From Azospirillum oleiclasticum (lineage in GTDB: Bacteria; Pseudomonadota; Alphaproteobacteria; Azospirillales; Azospirillaceae), in NCBI RefSeq assembly GCF_013423485.1, contig NZ_JABFFR010000017.1, positions 62,001 through 126,000 on the forward strand: a stretch of 64,000 nucleotides of DNA. The letters are read 5' to 3'. Below, one piece after another: positions 1 to 7,846 of the stretch (positions within the stretch are counted from its first letter, which is position 1; the number at the start of each line of letters is the position of its first letter). The position numbers and the translations under genes are program-made. Under the pieces are notes generated by a model, which was not told where the DNA came from, searched no databases, and saw nothing but the letters and a program-made list of their open reading frames with translations.

Positions 1-173
1 ACACGCAGCGGCTGCTCTCCGCGGTGCCGGTGGCCGATCCGGCCGCCCGCGGCCGGCGCGGGCGCAGCCTGGCGGTGGGCGACATTCCCAGCCCCATCCA
101 CCCGCAAGGCTACACCCCGCCCCCGGTCCGGCTGCGCGCCGCCGGCCCCGGCCATTTCGTGGCGGAGGAGTGA
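1..173 (+). CDS. Peptide/nickel ABC transporter ATP-binding protein, C-terminal end (partial)
   Basis: Only the last 56 codons are inside the window, read in frame from base 3 to the TGA at 171-173. The visible protein starts TQRLLSAVPVADP, then has an arginine-rich stretch, GDIPSPIHPQGY, and ends GHFVAEE. The pattern Y/T-T-Q-x-L-L-x-A-V-P-x-x-DP followed by G(D/E)-P-S-P is characteristic of the C-terminal region of Dpp/Opp ATPases, where it precedes the oligopeptide-specific domain. The catalytic Walker motifs lie outside the window. The gene converges on the CoA-transferase gene, 44 bases away. Family assignment is fairly safe, but the substrate cannot be read from this fragment. Confidence 0.7.
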   Translation, partial: TQRLLSAVPVADPAARGRRGRSLAVGDIPSPIHPQGYTPPPVRLRAAGPGHFVAEE

Positions 174-217
174 TGCGCAGGGGGACGGACCGGACCCGAC
201 GCCGCCGGCCGCCCCCC

Positions 218-1357
218 TCAGGATAACGACCCGGCGGCGTCGTCCGATCCGCTCCACAGCCGCGGGGCGGGACTGGTGGACTCGCAGGGCGTTGCGGAGA
301 AGCGCACCGGCGAGCGGACCCCCAGCAATTCGCCTTCGGTCGGGTGGTCGAGCGGCTGGAACAGCCCGACCGCGACGATGTGCTCGTCGCCGAGCAGCTC
401 GTCGAGCGTGTTGACGGGCGCGCAGGGTATGTCGAGTCCGCGCAGCAGCGATAGCCAATGGCCGGTGCCGTGCACCGCGAGGCAGTCAGCAAGCCTCTGG
501 TAGAGCCGGCCGATCATCCCGGCGCGCGCGGTGTCGGAGGCAAGCGCCGGCTCCGACGCCCAGTCGTCGCGGCCGGCCGCCGTGAAGAAGGCCCGCCACT
601 GCGCCCCGCTGTAGGGCATCACGCAGATGTGCCCGTCGCTGGTGCGGTAAGGCCGGCGGTGCGGCGATAGCACCCGGTCGTAGCCCGTGGGACCAAGGGC
701 GGGCCGGAAGGCCCGGCCTGCCAGATGCTCCACCGCCAGGAAGGACGCCATGACCTCGAACATCGGGACCTCGATGGATTGTCCGACGCCGGAAGACGTG
801 CGGGCCAGCAGGGCGGCGTTGATGGCGGCGGCCGCGTACAGCCCGGTCGTCTTGTCGGCGACGATGGTCGGGGCGTAGCGCGGCTCCCCGCCGGTGCGCG
901 CGTGCAGGTCGGCCCACCCGGCCTCCGCCTGGATCACATCGTCGTAGGCGGGCCGGTCGCAGTAGGGACCGTCCTGCCCGTAGCCGACGATGGCGCAGTG
1001 GATGAGCCGCGGGTTGACGGCTCGGAGCTGCTCGTAGCCGAGGCCGAGGCGCCCGATCGCGGCGGCCCGCATGTTGTGCAGCAGCACGTCCGCCCCGCCC
1101 ACCATGTCCAGCAGCCGGGCCCGCTGGCCTGGGTCCTTCAGATCGAGCACGCGGCCTTCCTTGCCCTGGTTGCAGGTGAGGAAGGCCGCGCCCATCCCGT
1201 GCGACCGCGCCGGCCCCGGATAGCGCATGATGTCGCCGCCGGGTGGCTCCACCTTGATCACCCGCGCCCCGAAATCGGCCAGGATCCGACTCGCGTAGGG
1301 GCCGGCGATCACGGTGCTGAGGTCGATCACCGTGACGCCGTTCAGGGGTCCGGGCAC
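218..1357 (-). CDS. Class III CoA-transferase (CaiB/BaiF family)
   Basis: A 379-residue protein, the usual length for CaiB/BaiF CoA-transferases, which move CoA between carboxylic acids in the cytoplasm. The N-terminus reads PLNGVTVIDLSTVIAGPYASR, followed by ADFGARVIKVEPPGGD, both hallmarks of the family. The conserved acidic residue that forms the acyl anhydride is most likely the Asp in VADKTTGLYA. The reading frame is open further upstream, but that part overlaps the SDR gene. I chose the GTG at 1357 because a GGGGGA ribosome-binding sequence lies about 8 bases before it. It starts 14 bases after the SDR stop, so it is the last gene of the operon that begins with the binding protein at 5004. 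The acid it activates is unknown. Confidence 0.85.
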   Translation of the reverse strand: MPGPLNGVTVIDLSTVIAGPYASRILADFGARVIKVEPPGGDIMRYPGPARSHGMGAAFLTCNQGKEGRVLDLKDPGQRARLLDMVGGADVLLHNMRAAAIGRLGLGYEQLRAVNPRLIHCAIVGYGQDGPYCDRPAYDDVIQAEAGWADLHARTGGEPRYAPTIVADKTTGLYAAAAINAALLARTSSGVGQSIEVPMFEVMASFLAVEHLAGRAFRPALGPTGYDRVLSPHRRPYRTSDGHICVMPYSGAQWRAFFTAAGRDDWASEPALASDTARAGMIGRLYQRLADCLAVHGTGHWLSLLRGLDIPCAPVNTLDELLGDEHIVAVGLFQPLDHPTEGELLGVRSPVRFSATPCESTSPAPRLWSGSDDAAGSLS

Positions 1358-1371
1358 CGCCGTTCCCCCGA

Positions 1372-2142
1372 TCAGCGGGCGGTGAAGCCGCCGTCCACCG
1401 GCAGCGCCACCCCGGTCACGAAGGAGGCGTCGTCGGAGGCGAGCCAGAGCACCGCGTGGGCCACCTCCTCCGCCTTGCACAGCCGGCCCATGGGTACGGC
1501 GGCCAGCATCCTCTCCTGGTTCGCGGCCGCCTCGGCGGGGTCGCCGGAGCGGCCGGTGAAGCCCAGCTTCATCGGCGTGTCCGCCAGCCCCGGACACACC
1601 ACGTTGACGCGCACGTTGTCGGGCGCGAAGCGCTGGGCCAGCGACTTGGTCAGACCGACGACGGCGAACTTGGCGGCCGAATAGACCGGGCTGAACATCG
1701 AGCCGACGAGGCCGGAGACCGAGGCGGTGAACACCACCGACCCGCCACCGCGGCGGCGCATATGGCCGATCACCTCGCCGGCGGCCAGCGTGGCGGAGGT
1801 GACGTTCAGCGCGATGGCGTGCTCGTAGGCCGCGAGGTCGAGATTCTCCACGCCCCCCGGGCCGGGCGTGCCGGCGTGCGCCCACAGCACATCGATTCCG
1901 CCGAGCCGTGCGGCGGCCTCGTTGATCGACCCGCGCATCTCCTCCGGCCGGGAGAGATCGGCGCGGATCGTTTCGAGGGCGTATCCCTTGGCCTCCATGG
2001 CGGCGGCGAGGTCGGCGAGGCCGTCGGCGTTGACGTCCACCGCCGCCACCCTGGCGCCCTCGCGCAGGAACAACTCCACGCCGGCCCGACCCATGCCGGA
2101 GGCGGCCGCCGTCACCACGGCGAGCTTGTTGGACAACCGCAT
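1372..2142 (-). CDS. Short-chain dehydrogenase/reductase (SDR)
   Basis: A 256-residue classical SDR. The cofactor loop is TAAASGMGRAG (TGxxxGxG variant) near residue 11, the acidic residue after beta-2 is in AAVDVNADG (suggesting NAD preference), and the catalytic motif is YSAAK with an upstream serine in TASVSG. The C-terminus VTGVALPVDGGFTAR is typical. Two in-frame ATGs lie 9 bases apart. The inner one (2142) is preferred because AAAGGA sits 9 bases upstream, whereas the outer one directly abuts that site. It probably oxidises a hydroxy intermediate in the pathway shared with the aldehyde dehydrogenase and CoA-transferase on either side. The substrate cannot be deduced. Confidence 0.85.
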   Translation of the reverse strand: MRLSNKLAVVTAAASGMGRAGVELFLREGARVAAVDVNADGLADLAAAMEAKGYALETIRADLSRPEEMRGSINEAAARLGGIDVLWAHAGTPGPGGVENLDLAAYEHAIALNVTSATLAAGEVIGHMRRRGGGSVVFTASVSGLVGSMFSPVYSAAKFAVVGLTKSLAQRFAPDNVRVNVVCPGLADTPMKLGFTGRSGDPAEAAANQERMLAAVPMGRLCKAEEVAHAVLWLASDDASFVTGVALPVDGGFTAR

Positions 2143-2167
2143 GTTTCGCATTCCTTTCGTGAGACGG

Positions 2168-3688
2168 TCAGCGTGCGTAGGCGTCGGGGAAGCGCCCGGT
2201 GGTGCTGATCACCGTCGTCCGTGTCTCCAGGTAGGAATCGAGCGCCTCGACCCCGTTCTCGCGGCCCCAGCCGCTCCCTTTGAATCCGCCATAGGGGGTG
2301 GACCAGCGGATGAAGCGGTAGGTGTTCACCCAGACCATGCCGGCGCGGATGCGCGCCGCGACCCGGTGGGCGCGCCCGACATCGCCGGTCCACAGCCCGG
2401 CGGTGAGGCCGTAGCTGCTGTCGTTGGCGAGCGCCACCGCCTCCTCCTCGTCGTCGAACGGGATCAGGGCCGCCACCGGGCCGAAGATCTCCTCCCGGGC
2501 GATGCGCATGCCGTTCGAGACGTTGGCGAAGACGGTGGGCTCGACGAAATACCCCGCGGCGTGCTCCGGACCGGTCAGGCGATGGCCGCCGGCCACCAGC
2601 TCGGCCCCCTCGGCACGCCCGATGTCGATGTAGGACAGGGTCTTGGCGAGCTGCTCCCCGTGCGCCTGCGGCCCCATGTGGGTGGCCTCGTCGAGCGGAG
2701 GCCCGACCCGCACCCGACCCGCCCGCCGCACGAACTCCTCCACCACCCGGTCGTAGACCGGGCGCTGCACCAGCACGCGCGATCCCAGCGCGCAGCTCTG
2801 CCCGCACAGCGTCCAGGCGGAGTTGGTCGCGGCGTTCAGCGCCTGCTCCAGATCGGCATCGGCGAAGATGATGTGCGGGGATTTCCCGCCCAGCTCGAAG
2901 GTGAACCGCTTCATGGTGTCGCCGCCGGCGCGCAGGATCGCCTGGGCGGTCGCGCCCTCGCCGGTGAAGGCGATCTTGTCGACACCGGGGTGCGCGACCA
3001 GATGCTCACCGGCACCGTCCTTGCCGAAGCCCGGAACCACGTTGACCACGCCCGGCGGGAATCCCGCCTCCTCGAACAGCCTCCCCAGTTCCAGCGAAGC
3101 GACCGGGGTGTGCTCGGCGGGCTTCAGCACCACGGTGCAGCCGGCGGCCAACGCCGGGCCCAGCTTCCAGGATGCGGCCATCAGCGGCACGTTCCATGGC
3201 GTGATGGCCCCGACCACCCCGACCGGCACGCGGGTGGTGAAGGCGTGCACGCTGTCGTCGATGGGGATCGTGCGGCCGGCGTGCTTGTCGGCCAGCGACG
3301 CCCACCAGTGGTAGGCGGTGGCATGGCCGGAGACGTCGGCCAGCGATTCCCGCAGCGCCCGCCCGGAATCGCGCGTCTCCAGCACGGCGAGCGCTCGGGC
3401 GCGTTCGCGGTAGAGGTCGGCGAAGCGCCGCATCAGCGCGGCGCGTTCGTGGCCCGGCATGCGGCCCCAGGGCCCCTCCAGGGCGGACCGCGCCGCGTCC
3501 ACGGCCTTTGCGACGTCACGCGATCCGCCATAGGCGACGACGGCCCAGGGCCGTCCCTGCGACGGGTCGATGCTCTCCATCAGGCCGCCGTCCTCCGGCT
3601 CCACCCAGGCCCCGCCGATGAACAGGCGCTCGTGGCGGAGGGTGGATCCGTCGGTCAGGGAGGCCGTGGCTTCGATTGTGGAACGCAT
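2168..3688 (-). CDS. NAD(P)-dependent aldehyde dehydrogenase
   Basis: A 506-residue aldehyde dehydrogenase. Visible motifs are TPWNVPLM (Asn167 of the oxyanion hole), the cofactor region FTGEGAT around residue 241, catalytic Glu265 in FELGGKSP and nucleophilic Cys299 in GQSCALGS, so the enzyme looks intact. The C-terminal half has the expected EEIFGPV and GGFKGSGWGRENG. The frame extends 16 codons upstream, but the ATG at 3688 has GAGGGG just before it and starts with a normal ALDH N-terminus. It lies 25 bases before the SDR gene and 92 bases after the binding protein gene, so it is probably cotranscribed with both. It likely converts an aldehyde to the acid that the CoA-transferase then activates. 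Confidence 0.88.
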   Translation of the reverse strand: MRSTIEATASLTDGSTLRHERLFIGGAWVEPEDGGLMESIDPSQGRPWAVVAYGGSRDVAKAVDAARSALEGPWGRMPGHERAALMRRFADLYRERARALAVLETRDSGRALRESLADVSGHATAYHWWASLADKHAGRTIPIDDSVHAFTTRVPVGVVGAITPWNVPLMAASWKLGPALAAGCTVVLKPAEHTPVASLELGRLFEEAGFPPGVVNVVPGFGKDGAGEHLVAHPGVDKIAFTGEGATAQAILRAGGDTMKRFTFELGGKSPHIIFADADLEQALNAATNSAWTLCGQSCALGSRVLVQRPVYDRVVEEFVRRAGRVRVGPPLDEATHMGPQAHGEQLAKTLSYIDIGRAEGAELVAGGHRLTGPEHAAGYFVEPTVFANVSNGMRIAREEIFGPVAALIPFDDEEEAVALANDSSYGLTAGLWTGDVGRAHRVAARIRAGMVWVNTYRFIRWSTPYGGFKGSGWGRENGVEALDSYLETRTTVISTTGRFPDAYAR

Positions 3689-3780
3689 GGTCCCCTCTTG
3701 GTTCGGAACATGGTGATCCCGTCGCGCGCGGCCCAAGCCGCGCGCCGGTGACCGGTCATGTCGGGGTGGAGGTTGGCCGT

Positions 3781-5004
3781 CTACTTCACGAGCGGGCAGT
3801 TGCCGTCGGCCAATGGGCGGAACGCCTGGTCGGCCGGGATGGTCGCCAGAACCTTGTAATAGTCGAAGGGGCCCTTCGATTCCGACGGCGCCTTGACCTG
3901 CACCAGCATCATGGGGTGGATGACGCGCCCGTCCTCACGCAACTGGGTCCGCCCGAACAGAGGATCCTCGAACGGCCCCATGTCACGGATGGCCCTCACC
4001 ACCGCGGCGCCGTCCTTGGCCGAACCGACCTTCGCCACCGCCTTGAGATAGGTGAGCACCGCGGAGTAGGCGCCGGCCTGGTTCATGCTGGGATAACGAC
4101 CGCTGTTGCGCGCAGCGAAGCGCTTTCCGAAGGCGCGCGTCTGATCGTTGACGTCCCAGTAGAACCCGGTGGTGAGCTGCAGGCCTTGCGCCGTCGCCAG
4201 GCCGAGGGAGTGGATGTCGGAGATGAACAACAGCATGCCGGCCAGTTTCTGGCCACCCGCGGTGATGCCGAACTCCGCCGCCTGCTTGATCGCCGTGATG
4301 GTGTCGCCGCCCGCGTTGGCGAGCGCGATGATCTGGGCCCCCGACGACTGGGCCTGAAGCAGGTAGGAGGAGAAGTCCTTGGTGTCGGTGGAATGGCGGA
4401 CGCTGCCGACGATCTTGCCACCGTTCGCGGCGATTACGGGAGCCGCGTCACGCTCCAGCGAGTGGCCGAGTGCGAAATCGGCCGTCAGGAAGAACCACCG
4501 CTTCCCACCCGCCTTGGCGATGGCATCCGCCGTCCCGTGGGCGAGCGCCCAGGTGTCGTAGGTCCAATGCACGGAATTGGGGGTGCACGACTTTCCGGTC
4601 AATTCCGATGTGCCGGAAGCGGTGAACAGCGCGACCTTGTTCTTGTCCTTCACGAGGGAAGCGACCGCCAGCGAGATGGCGCTGGTCGGCAGGTCGACCA
4701 GGACGTCCACGCCCTCGGAATCGAACCATGTCCGCACCACGTTGCTGGCGATGTCCGGCTTGTTCTGGGCATCGGCGGAGACGACCTCGATGGCCAGCGC
4801 GTCGGCACCCGGCAGACGCTTGAAGTCCTCGACGGCCATCAGCGTCGCTTCCAGCGAGCCCTTGCCGCCGATGTCGGAGAATATGCCCGACATGTCGGCA
4901 AGCACGCCGACCTTGACGGGCACCTGGGCCAGCGCTGCGGAGCCGAAACCCAGGGCTACGGAAAATGCCAGAGCCAGCGAGGCTCCGCGCCGAGATGACG
5001 GCAT
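3781..5004 (-). CDS. ABC transporter substrate-binding protein, branched-chain amino acid/aromatic acid (LivK-like) family
   Basis: A 407-residue periplasmic protein. The first 27 residues form a Sec signal peptide (Arg-Arg, hydrophobic core ALAFSVALGFGSAALAQ) and the mature part begins VPVKVGVLADMSG, as in the type I binding fold of LivK-like proteins. The start at 5004 follows GGGAGGA. Its end, DGNCPLVK, resembles the end of the second binding protein at 29128-30387 (ESDCPLVTAAGK), so the two are paralogues. No permease or ATPase gene of the Liv type lies nearby, so it must use transporter subunits coded elsewhere. It is the first gene of the catabolic operon and is divergent from an IclR regulator. 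Confidence 0.88.
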   Translation of the reverse strand: MPSSRRGASLALAFSVALGFGSAALAQVPVKVGVLADMSGIFSDIGGKGSLEATLMAVEDFKRLPGADALAIEVVSADAQNKPDIASNVVRTWFDSEGVDVLVDLPTSAISLAVASLVKDKNKVALFTASGTSELTGKSCTPNSVHWTYDTWALAHGTADAIAKAGGKRWFFLTADFALGHSLERDAAPVIAANGGKIVGSVRHSTDTKDFSSYLLQAQSSGAQIIALANAGGDTITAIKQAAEFGITAGGQKLAGMLLFISDIHSLGLATAQGLQLTTGFYWDVNDQTRAFGKRFAARNSGRYPSMNQAGAYSAVLTYLKAVAKVGSAKDGAAVVRAIRDMGPFEDPLFGRTQLREDGRVIHPMMLVQVKAPSESKGPFDYYKVLATIPADQAFRPLADGNCPLVK

Positions 5005-5074
5005 GTGTGTTTCCTCCCGGTATCCTTGTTCGTTCCGGCGGATCGCCGTTGCGTCGGCCGCACTGTTGGTGCGG

Positions 5075-5118
5075 CTGAAATTCTTGTACGTGAATCTGAA
5101 ATTCCCGTAAAGGAATTT
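5075..5118. promoter_or_regulatory. Candidate IclR operator: 21-bp-spaced direct repeats and an inverted repeat
   Basis: Between the divergent binding-protein and IclR genes, the 9-mer CTGAAATTC occurs at 5075-5083 and again at 5096-5104, exactly 21 bases apart (two helical turns). The second copy overlaps a perfect inverted repeat, AAATTCC (5099-5105) and GGAATTT (5112-5118), with a 6-base spacer. The region is AT-rich compared with its surroundings. This arrangement suits binding by the adjacent IclR protein; the assignment is inference from position and symmetry. Confidence 0.5.
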
Positions 5119-5185
5119 TTCCGGCAAGCGACTTGCGCCGGCGCCCTTGGCTCGGCTAGAGATGTGGCGTGCCACAGACCGGGCG

Positions 5186-5956
5186 ATGCGACACATGAGC
5201 GTAAGACAGGCGGCAAACGTGTTGGAGCTGCTGGAGTATTTCTCGCAGCGCCGACGGCCGGCCACGCTGGCCGAGATCGCCGACGATCTCGGTTGGCCAC
5301 GGTCGAGCACCTTCAACCTCATCGGTACCATCGTGGAGAAGGGCTACCTCTACGAGCCGCGCCCGCGCGCCGGCTACTACCCGACGCCACGCTGGCTGAA
5401 GCTCGTGCAGACGATCACCGACGCCGAGCCGCTGCCAGAGGCGGCGCACCGGCTGGTGGTGGAGATCGCGGCGGAGACCGGCGAGACGACGGCCATCGCC
5501 GCGCTCAGTGGTGTCTCCGCCATGTTCCTGGACGTGGCGGAATCCACCCATTCCGTCCGCTACCACGCCCAGATCGGCGACCGCGTGCCGGCCCACGCCA
5601 GTTCGGCCGGGCGCGCCATCCTGGCGCAGCTCGCGCCCGAGGCGCGTCAGGCTCTGTACCGCAAGCTCGCGTTCGAGCGTTATTCCGAGACCACGCCCAT
5701 GACCGTGGACGCGATCGAGAGCGAATTGCGGCTGGCAGAGGAGCGCGGGTACCACCAGAGCCACTCGGAGTACATCCCCGACCTTGCCGGCGTGTCCTTC
5801 CCGCTGCGGATCGGCGACCGCCGGCTGTCGGTGGTCGTCGCCGGACCGGTGTCGCGGTGCCTCGACCGGCGGCCCCGGATCGCGCAGACGATGCGGAGCG
5901 CCATCACGAGCCACGAGGCCGGGCTGGCCGCCGGACAGCCGGTCCGGATCGACTGA
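5186..5956 (+). CDS. IclR-family transcriptional regulator
   Basis: About 256 residues. It has an N-terminal winged helix-turn-helix (VRQAANVLELLEYFSQ, then TLAEIADDLGWPRSSTFNLI) and a C-terminal IclR effector domain containing SSAGRAILAQL, a conserved family motif. Start sites at 5162, 5186 and 5195 are all in frame and none has a strong ribosome-binding site, so the N-terminus is uncertain by 11 residues; I use 5186. It is divergent from the binding protein-ALDH-SDR-CoA-transferase operon and probably controls it in response to the transported or degraded acid. Confidence 0.85.
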   Translation: MRHMSVRQAANVLELLEYFSQRRRPATLAEIADDLGWPRSSTFNLIGTIVEKGYLYEPRPRAGYYPTPRWLKLVQTITDAEPLPEAAHRLVVEIAAETGETTAIAALSGVSAMFLDVAESTHSVRYHAQIGDRVPAHASSAGRAILAQLAPEARQALYRKLAFERYSETTPMTVDAIESELRLAEERGYHQSHSEYIPDLAGVSFPLRIGDRRLSVVVAGPVSRCLDRRPRIAQTMRSAITSHEAGLAAGQPVRID

Positions 5957-5981
5957 CGACCCGCAAACACTCCCGAAGCCC

Positions 5982-6004
5982 GTCCGCAGCGGTCACAAGC
6001 GGAC
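5982..6004. terminator. Weak hairpin between convergent genes
   Basis: GTCCGC (5982-5987) and GCGGAC (5999-6004) can pair around an 11-base loop in the gap between the convergent IclR and ABC exporter genes. There is no T-tract, so this is at most a weak or factor-assisted terminator. Confidence 0.25.
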
Positions 6005-6066
6005 ATTCCGGGTGTCGAGCCGCCGCAAGCGCCGTGAAAGGAACGCGATGACAGCGGCGGCGCGCT

Positions 6067-7818
6067 TCACCCGAGGCGGCGGGTTTGCCCTGCCCCGCCC
6101 TCTCCGACCGATCCTTCGGCCCCTCTCCAGACCATGCCGCTGGCTTCGCGCTCGATGAGGTCCTCGTAGGCGATGCGGCGGAGGCCGCCCGCCACATCCA
6201 CGACATACACCTCATCGGCGTTGCGGATGGTCGCCAGCCGGTGGGCGATGACCAGGGTCGTCCGCCCCTCCGCCAGCTCCATCAGCGATTTCTGGATTTC
6301 CCGCTCGGTCTGCGTGTCGAGCGCCGAGGTGGCTTCGTCGAGGATCAGGATCGGCGGGTTCTTCAGGAACATGCGGGCGATGGTCAGCCGCTGCTTCTGA
6401 CCGCCGGACAGCTTCACGCCGCGCTCGCCGATGACGGTGTCGAGCCCGTCCGGCAGGGAGGCGATCAACCCGTCGAGATGGGCGCGGCGCGCGGCATCCA
6501 TGATCTCCGCGTCGGAGGCGCCCAGCCGTCCATAGGCGATGTTCTCGCGGATCGTGCCGCCGAACAGGAACACGTCCTGCTGGACGACCCCGATCTGCCG
6601 GCGCAGCGAAGCCAGCGTCATGTCGCGGATGTCGATGCCGTCGATGGTGATGGCTCCGCCGGAAATCTCGTAGAACCGCGGCAGCAGCGAGCAGATCGTC
6701 GTCTTCCCCGCACCCGAGGGCCCGACGAGCGCGACCGTCGAGCCCGCCCTGATGGCAAGGTCGATGTCCTTGAGCACCAGGCGCGCCGGGTCGTATCCGA
6801 AGGACACCCCCGCGAAGCGGATATCACCCTTCAGCGCCGGTGCCGGGACCGCACCGGGCCTGTCGGTGATCGCCGGCCGCGTGTCGAGCAGGGAGCTGTA
6901 GCGCCGGAAGCCGGCGATGCCGCGGGGATAGGTCTCGATCACCGCGTTGATCTTCTCGATCGGGCGGAAGAAGACGTTGACCAGCAGCAGGAATGCGAAG
7001 AAGCCGCCCTGGGTCAGGTCGCCCACCAGCACGAAATGCGCGCCCGCCAGCATCACGATGATCAGGATCAGCCGCATGCTCAGATAGCTGAGCGTCGTCG
7101 ACATCGCCATGATCCGGTAGGCGTCGAGCTTGGTGCGGCGGTAGCGGTCGTTGTCCTCGGCGAACAGCCGGCGCTCGTGATCCTCGTTGGTGAACGCCTG
7201 CACCACCCGCATGCCGCCGACATTCTCCTCGATGCGGACGTTGAAATCGCCGACACGGGAGTAGAGTGCCTGCCAGTTGTGCGTCATCCGCCCACCGTAG
7301 CGGCTGGTCAGCCAGGCGACCGCCGGGACCACCACGGCGGTCATCAGCGCCAGCGGCACATGCACGGTCAGCATCAGGACGAAGGCGCCGACGAACGTCA
7401 TGACCGCGATCAGCAGGTCCTCCGGACCGTGATGCGCAACCTCGCCGATCTCCTCCAGGTCCTTGGTGACACGGCCGACGAGATGGCCGGTCTTGTTGTT
7501 GTCATAGAAGCTGAAGGACAGCTTCTGCAGATGGTCGAAGCTCTTGCGCCGCATCTCGGTCTCGATGCCGATGCCCAGCTTGTGGCCCCAATAGACCACG
7601 ATGGCCATCAGCGCGCCGTTGGCCAGATAGACCCCCAGCAGGGCGGCCGAGGCGGCCACGATCAGCGGCCAGTCCTGGGTCGGCAACAGCTGGTCGACGA
7701 AGGCGCGCACCGCCATCGGGAACCCCAGCTCCAGCACGCCCGAGAGGACGGCACAGCCGATGTCGAGGGCCAGCAGGCCCTTGTAGGGCCGATAGTAGGA
7801 GAAGAAGCGGCGGAGCAT
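6067..7818 (-). CDS. ABC exporter, fused membrane and ATPase domains
   Basis: A 583-residue half-transporter. The first 320 residues hold six predicted membrane helices of the type I exporter fold. The ATPase half has Walker A GPSGAGKTT, the signature LSGGQKQRL, Walker B ILILDEATSALD and the H-loop VIAHRLATI. It starts 28 bases after the FhuB stop and is therefore the last gene of the receptor-FhuCDB operon. Exporters of this class beside siderophore genes often move siderophores or their precursors across the inner membrane, so siderophore export or recycling is a reasonable inference. The sequence does not show the substrate. No frameshift or missing motif is visible. Confidence 0.87.
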   Translation of the reverse strand: MLRRFFSYYRPYKGLLALDIGCAVLSGVLELGFPMAVRAFVDQLLPTQDWPLIVAASAALLGVYLANGALMAIVVYWGHKLGIGIETEMRRKSFDHLQKLSFSFYDNNKTGHLVGRVTKDLEEIGEVAHHGPEDLLIAVMTFVGAFVLMLTVHVPLALMTAVVVPAVAWLTSRYGGRMTHNWQALYSRVGDFNVRIEENVGGMRVVQAFTNEDHERRLFAEDNDRYRRTKLDAYRIMAMSTTLSYLSMRLILIIVMLAGAHFVLVGDLTQGGFFAFLLLVNVFFRPIEKINAVIETYPRGIAGFRRYSSLLDTRPAITDRPGAVPAPALKGDIRFAGVSFGYDPARLVLKDIDLAIRAGSTVALVGPSGAGKTTICSLLPRFYEISGGAITIDGIDIRDMTLASLRRQIGVVQQDVFLFGGTIRENIAYGRLGASDAEIMDAARRAHLDGLIASLPDGLDTVIGERGVKLSGGQKQRLTIARMFLKNPPILILDEATSALDTQTEREIQKSLMELAEGRTTLVIAHRLATIRNADEVYVVDVAGGLRRIAYEDLIEREASGMVWRGAEGSVGEGGAGQTRRLG

Positions 7819-7846
7819 GCGTCTTTCCGGTGCAACGGGAAACGGT

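Noticed and set aside
218-1885. Longer version (555 residues) of the first CoA-transferase
   Set aside because: The added N-terminus overlaps the SDR gene and is Arg/Gly-rich shadow sequence. The GTG at 1357 has a ribosome-binding site and gives the normal family length.
1868-3751. Long open frame on the + strand (over 600 codons) across the SDR and aldehyde dehydrogenase genes
   Set aside because: It is antisense to a clearly recognisable aldehyde dehydrogenase, has no protein-family pattern (Gly/Arg/His/Pro-rich) and is expected by chance in GC-rich DNA.
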